NCBI GenBank assembly: GCA_017994635.1 | Contig: JAGOKK010000006.1 | Span: 1 to 49,676, forward strand | Origin: Candidatus Cloacimonadota bacterium | GTDB taxonomy: Bacteria > Cloacimonadota > Cloacimonadia > Cloacimonadales > Cloacimonadaceae | DNA length: 49,676 bases | Reading direction: 5' to 3' | In this document: positions 1-6,540 of the stretch, in pieces | How the letters are laid out: each line of letters begins with the position of its first letter | How positions within the stretch are numbered: position 1 is the stretch's first letter | Position numbers and translations under genes: made by a program | Notes under the pieces: model-generated | The model's database searches: none | What the model saw: the letters and a program-made list of their open reading frames with translations, nothing else | What the model was told of the DNA's origin: nothing

Positions 1-2
1 CA

Positions 3-158
3 TGCATTCTTCTGGCCTTTTTGGTCAACGATGTGAGAAATAGCGGCCTCAGTGGTGTGCAAGAGCGTCAAGGCAAGATTGCTGATACAGAGCAACCGGC
101 AGAGCCTGCTCCAGCGAGCACTCCAGCACCGGCAGAAACTCCCGTTCAGGGTCAGTAA
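3..158 (+). CDS. secG: SecG C-terminal end (partial, cut by window edge)
   Basis: An open frame enters from the left edge and ends at a TAA. The 51 visible residues begin with a hydrophobic stretch (CILLAFLV), then a short polar segment, then a Pro/Ala/Glu-rich tail ending in PVQGQ. This matches the end of SecG, the small two-helix subunit of the SecYEG translocon: second membrane helix followed by a disordered Ala/Pro-rich tail. A tRNA-Leu gene follows by 8 bases, the same arrangement as secG-leuU in Escherichia coli, which supports the call. The start and first helix lie outside the window, so the identification rests on the tail and context only. Another small membrane protein with a Pro-rich tail remains possible. 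Confidence 0.5.
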   Translation, partial: CILLAFLVNDVRNSGLSGVQERQGKIADTEQPAEPAPASTPAPAETPVQGQ

Positions 159-166
159 ATACATTG

Positions 167-254
167 GCAGAAGTGGTGGAATTGGCAGACACGCAAGACT
201 AAGGATCTTGTGCCTGTAACGGGTGTGCGGGTTCGAGTCCCGCCTTCTGCACCA
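167..254 (+). tRNA. tRNA-Leu (anticodon AAG)
   Basis: Full type II tRNA fold by eye: acceptor stem GCAGAAG/CTTCTGC, D stem GTG/CAC, anticodon stem CAAGA/TCTTG, a long variable arm, T stem GCGGG/CCCGC around TTCGAGT, discriminator A and an encoded CCA. The seven-base anticodon loop is CTAAGGA, which places AAG at positions 34-36 and reads CUU leucine codons. The long variable arm fits leucine. A34 would need deamination to inosine (TadA) to read CUC as well. The gene lies directly downstream of the secG end and is followed by a hairpin terminator, so the two may be co-transcribed. Confidence 0.93.
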
Positions 255-265
255 AACCTTAACGC

Positions 266-294
266 AGCCTCCGATTTTCGGAGGCTCTTTGTTT
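266..294 (+). terminator. Intrinsic terminator after secG and tRNA-Leu
   Basis: A 9-bp perfect stem (AGCCTCCGA/TCGGAGGCT) with a 3-base loop is followed by CTTTGTTT. It sits 11 bases after the tRNA and ends the rightward transcript. It may also help stop leftward transcription from ygiQ, since the two units converge here. Confidence 0.85.
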
Positions 295-367
295 ATGCAT
301 GGAAACCATACCAATCAATGAGGATGTTGATTGTGTATCAACTCTCGCCAAAGGAGATATGGGTAAT

Positions 368-2047
368 CTAACGGGGTTTCTTCAGTGGATCACCACGAGG
401 GACGATCAATTCTTTCTGTTTGCGGATCTCAGAGGGTGTGGGGATGTGTATCGGCTTTCCACTTTCGAAATCCATCCCGGTGTAATACATACATGTACTT
501 ATTGTCATGGGTGTGGGAGTGAATTCCTGCACTTGTTCCACTTTGATCTTGTTTTTTCTCAGCCAGTCTCTTAGAGCGATAGCATCTTCCATGGTGGTGC
601 CGGGATGACCGATGATGATGTAGGGTACGATTTGTCGCTTCAGTCCGGCTTTGTGCACTTCGCTAAAATACTCTTTGGAAAAGGCTTCAAAGCTCCTAAT
701 GGATGGTTTCCCCATCAGCTTTAGCACTGCATCCGAGCTGTGCTCCGGAGCCAGCTTCAGCCTTCCACCCGTGTATCTGGTAGCTATTGCAGAGATGTAT
801 CGTTTGTGCCCCATGGCAAGGTCGTGACGGATGCCGCTGGCAATGTAGACATGCTTGATCCCAGGCACTCGGGAGGCTTTGTCCAGCAATCTTAGTTGAG
901 CTTCGTGATCTTCCCTCAGATTGGGGCAGATGGAGGGAAAAAGGCAGCTACGGCGTTTGCAGGTATCAGGAAAACCAAGTTTACAGCTACTGGCATACAT
1001 GTTGGCGGTAGGGCCGCCAATATCGCTGATTACGGTGTCGATCCCGGCAGCTTCAGCGAGGATGGATGCTTCACTACGAGATTGAACATGGCGTCCCTGA
1101 TGCGCAGCAATGGCACAAAAATTGCACCCGCCATAACAGGCTCTGTGTGAAGTAATGCTATGTTTTATCTGTTCCCAGGCGGGGATAGTCTGTCCATCAT
1201 AACGGGGATGGGGAGCTCTGGCAAAGGGGAGGGCGTAAATACTGTCCATGTCCAAGGTACTCAGCGGCTTAGCGGGGGGATTATGCTTTATCACACGTCC
1301 GCCTGTCCTCTGATATAGCGCTTGGCACTGGAAGCTATGGTAAAAGAGCTTGTTTAGACTATGAAAGGTATTTTTATCCGCACAGTCAGACGCGTCAGGC
1401 AGTATGGTGGCATCATCAGGAATTGAGGAGACAAAGCACACTGTGGAAGGAAGGTCGGTAAGGTCCTTGATGCTCTTCCCTTCTGACAGTTCCTTTGCGA
1501 TCTGCAGGATTGGGCTTTCTCCCATGCCATATACCAAAAGATCCGCTTTACTATCTGCGAGGATGCTATTGCGAATCTTATCCTGCCAATAGTCATAATG
1601 AGCGATGCGGCGCAGGGATGCTTCGATCCCGCCAAGCACTACAGGCGTTCCTTTGAACAGCCTTTTGATGATATTCGTATAGATCATCACCGCACGATCG
1701 GGTCTTTTACCCGCTGCTCCCGAGGGTGTATAGGCGTCATCGTGACGCAGTTTCCGTTGAGCGGTGTAGTGATTGACCATGGAATCCATGTTCCCACTGC
1801 TGATGCCAAAAAAGAGCCTGGGGGTCCCCAGAGCCAGAAAGTCCTCGTCATTTCTCCAATCAGGTTGTGCAATGATGCCCACTTTGAATCCTGCAGCTTC
1901 CAGACTGCGTCCTATGATGCTGATGCCAAATGAGGGGTGATCGATATATGCGTCCCCTGAAATCAGGATAATATCAAGACGGTCCCAGCCCCTGATCTCG
2001 AGCTCCGACATCGTCATGGGGAGGAAAGATAGGGTGGTATTTCTCAT
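368..2047 (-). CDS. ygiQ: YgiQ family radical SAM protein
   Basis: A 559-residue protein of the UPF0313/YgiQ family. These are radical S-adenosylmethionine enzymes of unknown substrate. The N-terminal part has the conserved stretches GDAYIDHPSFG, GIIAQPDW and GGIEASLRR. The radical SAM core carries the CxxxCxxC cluster motif (CYGGCNFC) near residues 304-311, which binds the 4Fe-4S cluster that cleaves SAM. The start is placed at the ATG giving MRNTTLSFLP: family members begin just before the conserved FLP and GWD motifs, while a start 16 codons upstream would read through the hairpin behind the cold-shock gene. No clear ribosome-binding site is visible. Length is normal for the shorter members of the family. 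The natural substrate is unknown, so only the family is claimed. Confidence 0.92.
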   Translation of the reverse strand: MRNTTLSFLPMTMSELEIRGWDRLDIILISGDAYIDHPSFGISIIGRSLEAAGFKVGIIAQPDWRNDEDFLALGTPRLFFGISSGNMDSMVNHYTAQRKLRHDDAYTPSGAAGKRPDRAVMIYTNIIKRLFKGTPVVLGGIEASLRRIAHYDYWQDKIRNSILADSKADLLVYGMGESPILQIAKELSEGKSIKDLTDLPSTVCFVSSIPDDATILPDASDCADKNTFHSLNKLFYHSFQCQALYQRTGGRVIKHNPPAKPLSTLDMDSIYALPFARAPHPRYDGQTIPAWEQIKHSITSHRACYGGCNFCAIAAHQGRHVQSRSEASILAEAAGIDTVISDIGGPTANMYASSCKLGFPDTCKRRSCLFPSICPNLREDHEAQLRLLDKASRVPGIKHVYIASGIRHDLAMGHKRYISAIATRYTGGRLKLAPEHSSDAVLKLMGKPSIRSFEAFSKEYFSEVHKAGLKRQIVPYIIIGHPGTTMEDAIALRDWLRKNKIKVEQVQEFTPTPMTISTCMYYTGMDFESGKPIHIPTPSEIRKQKELIVPRGDPLKKPR

Positions 2048-2059
2048 GAGCAAAACAAT

Positions 2060-2083
2060 GGGCGCTTCACAAAAAAAGCGCCC
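2060..2083 (-). terminator. Hairpin behind the cold-shock gene
   Basis: An 8-bp stem (GGGCGCTT/AAGCGCCC) with an 8-base A-rich loop lies 20 bases after the stop of the cold-shock gene. On the minus strand it is followed by ATTGTTTT, a weak U tract. It probably ends or attenuates the cold-shock transcript just before ygiQ. Confidence 0.6.
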
Positions 2084-2102
2084 AAATTGTTCCAAGCCAG
2101 AC

Positions 2103-2315
2103 TCAGGGGTTGATCCTGATTATGTTGATGGCTTGTACGCCTTTGTCGGTTTCCATCAAATCAAAGGTAACGAGTTCGTCCTGTTCCAGCACTTTCAACT
2201 CCCGAGGCGAGTTCGTGACTATCGATTTCCAATGCACAAAGTACTCCTTGGAGTCGTCAGTGATAATAAAGCCGTAACCTTTATTTTTATTAAACCACTT
2301 CACTTTTCCATTCAT
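2103..2315 (-). CDS. Cold-shock domain protein (CspA family)
   Basis: A 70-residue single-domain nucleic-acid chaperone. The cold-shock fold is clear: the start MNGKVKWFN, the RNP1-like motif KGYGFI, and the RNP2-like motif YFVHW. These are the aromatic and basic residues that stack on single-stranded RNA or DNA. RNP2 normally reads FVHF, so the second aromatic here is Trp, a conservative change. Length equals that of typical CspA proteins (65-75 residues). An AGAGG ribosome-binding site lies six bases before the ATG. It has its own putative promoter and a downstream hairpin, so it is likely monocistronic. Whether it is cold-induced or constitutive cannot be told from sequence. Confidence 0.93.
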   Translation of the reverse strand: MNGKVKWFNKNKGYGFIITDDSKEYFVHWKSIVTNSPRELKVLEQDELVTFDLMETDKGVQAINIIRINP

Positions 2316-2343
2316 AAGAACCTCTTCTAATTATAATATGCCA

Positions 2344-2370
2344 ATAATACGGGGCTTGAATTCTAGTCAA
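2344..2370 (-). promoter_or_regulatory. Putative promoter of the cold-shock gene
   Basis: Read on the minus strand: TTGACT, 15 bases, then TATTAT, ending about 29 bases before the cold-shock ATG. Both boxes match five of six consensus positions, but the spacer is shorter than the usual 16-18. Confidence 0.42.
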
Positions 2371-2428
2371 GACAAATATTTCACGGAGCTTGGTTTATGT
2401 CGTTTACTGGATTATCTTGTTTTTTTCA

Positions 2429-2456
2429 TTGACTATAAAAGCCCGTTGCATATAAT
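2429..2456 (+). promoter_or_regulatory. Sigma70-like promoter of the response regulator operon
   Basis: TTGACT at 2429-2434, a 16-base spacer, and a perfect TATAAT at 2451-2456. It lies about 40 bases before the chosen start of the response-regulator gene. This is the cleanest consensus promoter in the window and probably drives the run of overlapping genes through ddl and beyond. Confidence 0.7.
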
Positions 2457-2494
2457 GCCACGATAAGGTTAAAGAAGGAATGAGAGGTGAGGAT

Positions 2495-2857
2495 ATGGAA
2501 CACAGGATTCTTCTCGTCGACGACGATCGGCTCCTGCGCGAAGTGATAGGTGAGTTCCTGAATTTAAACGGCTATCAGTATGATATGGCTGAAGATGCTG
2601 AGAAAGCCCTGGAGCAATTTGAACCCGGGAAATACGACTTGGCTCTGATTGATCTGGTAATGCCAGGCATGAACGGCATCGAACTCATGCAACGCTTTTT
2701 CGAACTCGATGCTGATTTGTTTTGCCTTATCATGACAGGCTATCCCACAATCGACAGCGCTTATAAATCCATGGTGGAAGGTGCTTCGGATTACATCATT
2801 AAACCCTTCCAACTCAGCGAGCTAATCACGGCCATCAGATTGCATTTGAAGCAATGA
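2495..2857 (+). CDS. Single-domain response regulator (CheY-like)
   Basis: A 120-residue receiver domain with nothing attached. It has the acidic triad DDD near residues 9-11, the phosphoacceptor Asp53 in IDLVMPGMNG, the switch Thr in MTGYP and the invariant Lys in IIKPF. Stand-alone receivers pass phosphoryl signals to partner proteins rather than binding DNA themselves. The ATG at 2495 is preferred over one 15 bases upstream because GAGGTGAGG precedes it at workable spacing, while the upstream ATG touches its would-be ribosome-binding site. The stop overlaps the next ATG (ATGA), so it is translationally coupled to the FemAB-like gene. No histidine kinase is adjacent; the partner kinase is elsewhere. 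Confidence 0.9.
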   Translation: MEHRILLVDDDRLLREVIGEFLNLNGYQYDMAEDAEKALEQFEPGKYDLALIDLVMPGMNGIELMQRFFELDADLFCLIMTGYPTIDSAYKSMVEGASDYIIKPFQLSELITAIRLHLKQ

Positions 2858-3780
2858 AACTCAGTATCCTGCTTGAAGAACCTGAAAGCTTGGATTTTAG
2901 ACCCGGAACAAGACGCTCTGGGGAGGCTTACGATCTTTGGTATAATCCTCATTTCATGTATGCCATCGCAAGCCTGCACGACATAAAACCGCTCCTACTC
3001 AGAGTATATAAGGGAGAGGAGCTGGTTGCTCTCTTGCCCCTCTATGAAAGAAAGAAACTATCATTAAAGGCTCTCGTCTGTCCGGTGGGAGCTTACTATC
3101 AGGGGTTGCATACTTTTTACCCTGCTGGAGCAGCCCCAAACCGGATGCTGCTAGACACAAACGCTATTTCAGAGGGGTTAGCGCTTTTTCTTTCTAAGCA
3201 TTATGGCAGGGTTCACTTCAAGCTAACTCCGCGAAATGCCGATGTGAGAGCCTTCACGCGAAACAAATACCACTCCACGCCCATGTATACTTTCACTTAT
3301 CCCACATCTTCCACGCTGCACATGCTGCCGGATGAAAAGAAGAAACTGCGCATTGCTGAGAAGAACGGGATGCAGATCGAAGAGAACTTCGATCCCGACA
3401 CCTTCATGAAGCTACAGCAATCCCTGGATAACCGCAAGAATCGCAGCTTGGGAACTGACCTGAAAGATCTGGGTAGGTTCTTTGAACGCCTGCATAATCA
3501 CGGGTTGTTGACGCAAATCAACGTTCTGCAAGGATCCCGAGTGGTGAGCAGCAATATTCTATATTACGACGGAGGTGAGATTGCCTATACTGTGTTTATG
3601 GCAAGTGAGGCCGCTGCGATGCAATTGGGTGTGTCCACTTTTCATAATGTGAAACTACTCTCTGCAATGCCAGAAGCCTGCCGGCTGTTGGATTACTGCG
3701 GAGCTAATGTACCCGAAGTGGCAAGATTTAAAGCTGCGTTGGGGCTAAACCTGCAAGTGTTTTACCACGTAAGCAGATAG
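2854..3780 (+). CDS. FemAB/BioF2-like GNAT acyltransferase
   Basis: A 308-residue protein that resembles the GNAT-fold family grouping FemAB peptidyltransferases and BioF2-like (Acetyltransf_6) proteins. Features seen are two tandem GNAT-like halves, a short basic helical segment (DEKKKLRIAEKNG) near residues 158-170, and the acceptor half at about 190-290 containing SLDNRKNRSLG and the strand-rich region around VVSSNILYYDGG. FemAB proteins add amino acids to peptidoglycan precursors from aminoacyl-tRNA; other members act on polysaccharides or lipids. Its position between a receiver domain and D-Ala-D-Ala ligase, with a 4-base overlap upstream and an 8-base gap downstream, suggests an envelope role. 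The substrate cannot be read from the sequence. There is no signal peptide, so it is cytoplasmic. Confidence 0.6.
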   Translation: MKLSILLEEPESLDFRPGTRRSGEAYDLWYNPHFMYAIASLHDIKPLLLRVYKGEELVALLPLYERKKLSLKALVCPVGAYYQGLHTFYPAGAAPNRMLLDTNAISEGLALFLSKHYGRVHFKLTPRNADVRAFTRNKYHSTPMYTFTYPTSSTLHMLPDEKKKLRIAEKNGMQIEENFDPDTFMKLQQSLDNRKNRSLGTDLKDLGRFFERLHNHGLLTQINVLQGSRVVSSNILYYDGGEIAYTVFMASEAAAMQLGVSTFHNVKLLSAMPEACRLLDYCGANVPEVARFKAALGLNLQVFYHVSR

Positions 3781-3788
3781 AGAGGAAA

Positions 3789-4742
3789 ATGGAAAATATC
3801 CTGGTTTTAAAAGGCGGAGATTCACCGGAACGGGAGGTATCCCTGGTCTCGGGGAGTGAAGTGGCTAAAGTGTTAGTAAATCTGGGATACAGGGTGTCTC
3901 AAATAGATCCCGCCGATTATCCTGATCTCCACTCACTTTTGATCGCCATCCGTAAGGAAAATTGCGATCTCATCTTCAATGCCCTGCACGGAGGTAGCGG
4001 GGAAAATGGTCAATTGGCGGCCGCACTGGAGATGGCTGGTATTCCCTTCACCGGATCCGGCAGTAAAGCGTCACAATTGGCAATGGACAAGTATATCTCC
4101 AAGCTCGTGGTTGGTGCAGAGGGATTACCTTTGAGTGGGCACATCCTGCTTCGAGCCAATCTTCTGGAAGACTACAATGATCCCATCGATTATAGCGGCA
4201 TCGTCCAAAGGCTAGGCTTGCCCCTGATCGTGAAACCAAATGACGCAGGCAGTTCGGTGGGCATCAGCATGGTGAAGTACATCGAGGATTTGAAGCCGGC
4301 GGTGGAGGAAGCTTTCAGGTTTTGCGATAGTGTTCTCCTGGAGGAGTACATTGAAGGCAGAGAACTGACGGTGAGTATCCTGGACGGCAAGGCATTACCT
4401 GTAGTGGAGATCCGTCCTCATGACGGCTGGTATGATTATCACAATAAATACACGAAGGGCAAAACCGATTACCTGGCTCCCGCACCAATTGACGAGGCTG
4501 TATCTGAGCTTTGCCAATTGTACGCCGAACGAGCCTTCTTCGCTCTATCATGTTCAGTCTATGGCAGAGTGGATTTTCGCCTGAGAGGCAACACCCCTTA
4601 CTTTTTGGAAGTTAACACGCTGCCGGGGATGACCTCGCTCAGCCTGGTTCCCATGGCAGCCAAAGCGGCAGGAATATCCTTTGAGGAACTGCTTCAATCT
4701 ATCATTAGATTATCTACAAACACAAAGGTGGAGGAATCATGA
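3789..4742 (+). CDS. ddl: D-alanine--D-alanine ligase
   Basis: A 317-residue ATP-grasp enzyme that joins two D-alanines for the end of the peptidoglycan stem peptide. Motifs seen in order are the N-terminal GGDSPEREVSLVSG, HGGSGENG at about 68-74, the ATP-binding loop KPNDAGSSVGIS at 149-160, EEYIEGRE at 185-192, and the metal-binding end LEVNTLPGMT at 273-282. Length is normal (300-370). It follows the FemAB-like gene by 8 bases and its stop overlaps the ATG of the next gene (ATGA), which ties cell-wall precursor synthesis to the secreted-protein cluster downstream. Acceptance of D-lactate instead of D-alanine at the second site cannot be excluded from sequence alone. Confidence 0.96.
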   Translation: MENILVLKGGDSPEREVSLVSGSEVAKVLVNLGYRVSQIDPADYPDLHSLLIAIRKENCDLIFNALHGGSGENGQLAAALEMAGIPFTGSGSKASQLAMDKYISKLVVGAEGLPLSGHILLRANLLEDYNDPIDYSGIVQRLGLPLIVKPNDAGSSVGISMVKYIEDLKPAVEEAFRFCDSVLLEEYIEGRELTVSILDGKALPVVEIRPHDGWYDYHNKYTKGKTDYLAPAPIDEAVSELCQLYAERAFFALSCSVYGRVDFRLRGNTPYFLEVNTLPGMTSLSLVPMAAKAAGISFEELLQSIIRLSTNTKVEES

Positions 4743-5833
4743 AACGCCTTACTTATATCTTCGTATTGTTGCTGATCAGCGGCGGGCTCTTTGCTCAGGG
4801 CTTCACCGTGAATTTCACCCCCAAGAGCCTGAAGGTGAATAAACTGGACGCGGTTGCCATAGATCCCATCAATCCTGATGCCCAACCGCACCTAACCACG
4901 CTGACTGTTAGCAACAGTCAGTCGGCACCCGCCAAAGCAGAATTACAAGTTCAAGTAAAATGGAACAGCACGTGGCTGGTCAAGGAAGGCGAGGCCATGC
5001 TGAGAACTGTGGATCCCATAGCTCCAAATGCTCCGCTTGTCATATCAAACCGCGACCTTCTAACAAATGTTGGAGGCTTTTACCTGGAATCAGATATGGA
5101 CATCGACATAGTGGATGCTGCCGAGGCCAATCCGCTTTTAAAAGAAGCCTTGCTAGCTGGATATTTCCCTGATGGCACACTGGAATTCCACGTATCCGTC
5201 AGAGCCCTTGGCAGCACTACTTGGGATGATAGTGATGTCTTCAAGCTGACCATAAAGAACGCCGGGGCCATATATCCAGTCAGTCCCGGTAAACACATCA
5301 ATCAAGTTCCTCCCTTGGCTACCAGTTTACCGCAAAGCTTCATCTGGAATGCTGTTGCCACCGGTTTCAACGATCAATATCTGGTGATCAAGGAATTTCC
5401 TCCCAGCCAAATTCCAAACTCCAATTCAGTTGAGACTAGCGGCTCAGTAGTGTATCGCAGTCCATCAGGTGTTCAGAGCGGATTTGCTGAATACATCCCC
5501 TTCAATAACGGCTGTTTCTATGCCTGGCAGGTTTACATGCCGCTTTTTGACGGCTTCAATCCGCTGGAGGAAGTAAAGGCTGACGATCCTGGCTTACTGA
5601 AGAGCCCCTGGTATGTATTTAAGTACGCTGAAGATGGAAACACGGGCGATGCTGATGAGATATCAGGACTCCTGAATGGGCTAAAAAACACTTTGATCCT
5701 GAACATCCTTATGCAAGGTTACAAGCCTACCGGCGAAGTCTGGTACAACGGACGCAGCTATAGTGGACAGGAAGCTCTTGATCTCATTGAAAGTCTGAGA
5801 GGCAAGAATTTTACGGTAGAGATCAAGGACTAA
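4739..5833 (+). CDS. Secreted protein of unknown function in the FecR/cyclase cluster
   Basis: A 364-residue protein that I do not recognise. It starts with a clear signal peptide (MKRLTYIFVLLLISGG then LFAQ) with likely cleavage after residue 19 or 20. The mature part is beta-rich. Residues 20-175 look like an immunoglobulin-like or P-pilus-assembly-like domain (paired VTVSN-type strands, LQVQVKW). The middle, about 180-295, looks like a second beta domain. The last 65 residues hold a short helical pair (GLLNGLKNTLILNIL; GQEALDLIESLRG). The ATG overlaps the ddl stop, and a 12-base gap with AGGGAGG leads into the FecR gene. The arrangement suggests a periplasmic or surface partner of the FecR and barrel proteins. 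No catalytic motif is visible. Confidence 0.6.
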   Translation: MKRLTYIFVLLLISGGLFAQGFTVNFTPKSLKVNKLDAVAIDPINPDAQPHLTTLTVSNSQSAPAKAELQVQVKWNSTWLVKEGEAMLRTVDPIAPNAPLVISNRDLLTNVGGFYLESDMDIDIVDAAEANPLLKEALLAGYFPDGTLEFHVSVRALGSTTWDDSDVFKLTIKNAGAIYPVSPGKHINQVPPLATSLPQSFIWNAVATGFNDQYLVIKEFPPSQIPNSNSVETSGSVVYRSPSGVQSGFAEYIPFNNGCFYAWQVYMPLFDGFNPLEEVKADDPGLLKSPWYVFKYAEDGNTGDADEISGLLNGLKNTLILNILMQGYKPTGEVWYNGRSYSGQEALDLIESLRGKNFTVEIKD

Positions 5834-5845
5834 AGGGAGGATGAA

Positions 5846-6523
5846 ATGAAAAAGCAACTAATTCTGATAACCATACTAATGCTTGTGGTGTGCCTCCTCG
5901 GTGCGGACGCCATTGCCATGCTCAGCGCCAATAAAGGCAAAGTAACTCTGGTCCGCGATAAATCCCAAATCAAGTTTCAAAAAGGGCAGTTGCTGATGAA
6001 TAACGATGTTATCCGCACTGGAGAGGAGAGCTTTGCCGCCTACAAATACGTCGATGCGTCATCCTCGGTGAAGATGTTTTCAAATAGCGTAGCCACCATC
6101 AGCGCCACCAAGGACGGCAAAGGGCTCAGCAAGAAGGTAACCGTGAGCAAAGGCAGTATCCTCTCTACAGTGAAGAAAGGTAGCGGCGTTTTTCAGGTAA
6201 GCACTCCCAGCACTGTGGCATCCGTGAAGGGTACTGATTTTTTGACCAAGGTCGAAGATGATGGTTCTTCCATGTTCATCGTAAATGATGGTGAGGTTGA
6301 GCTCCGCATGAGCTCCACTGGTGAAGTAACCAGCGTAGGCAAAGGGAAAACTGCCCGAGTGCAGAGTAGTGGCAGAGTAGAAGTACGAGACAGCCGCCCT
6401 GAAGACCTGAGCCCGGCGGAACGTCAGGAGATAGAATCCGAGGATAATAACGATTCCAATACCATCCGCATTCCTGTATTGGATAAAAACGGTAATCTCA
6501 AACAGATTGAGATCACTTTCTGA
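5846..6523 (+). CDS. Exported FecR-domain protein
   Basis: A 225-residue protein with a signal peptide (MKKQLILITILMLVVCLLGA). Residues about 27-150 match the FecR domain: GKVTLVRD, KGQLLMNNDVIRTG, a run of short beta strands, and the typical TPSTVASVKGTDF followed by VNDGEVEL. FecR domains sit in the periplasm and in other systems relay surface-receptor state to a sigma factor. Here there is no cytoplasmic N-terminal anti-sigma part and no membrane anchor beyond the signal peptide, so this is a stand-alone periplasmic FecR domain, the version often found next to CHASE2 cyclases. The tail (180-225) is acidic and polar. Its stop overlaps the preceding open frame of the barrel gene. A structural or sensory role is inferred. 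Confidence 0.8.
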   Translation: MKKQLILITILMLVVCLLGADAIAMLSANKGKVTLVRDKSQIKFQKGQLLMNNDVIRTGEESFAAYKYVDASSSVKMFSNSVATISATKDGKGLSKKVTVSKGSILSTVKKGSGVFQVSTPSTVASVKGTDFLTKVEDDGSSMFIVNDGEVELRMSSTGEVTSVGKGKTARVQSSGRVEVRDSRPEDLSPAERQEIESEDNNDSNTIRIPVLDKNGNLKQIEITF

Positions 6524-6540
6524 TGGTGGGGGACAGGCTT

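Noticed and set aside
299-574. Plus-strand open frame of 91 codons
   Set aside because: It lies over the end of ygiQ on the opposite strand, begins inside the terminator region and has no protein-like features.
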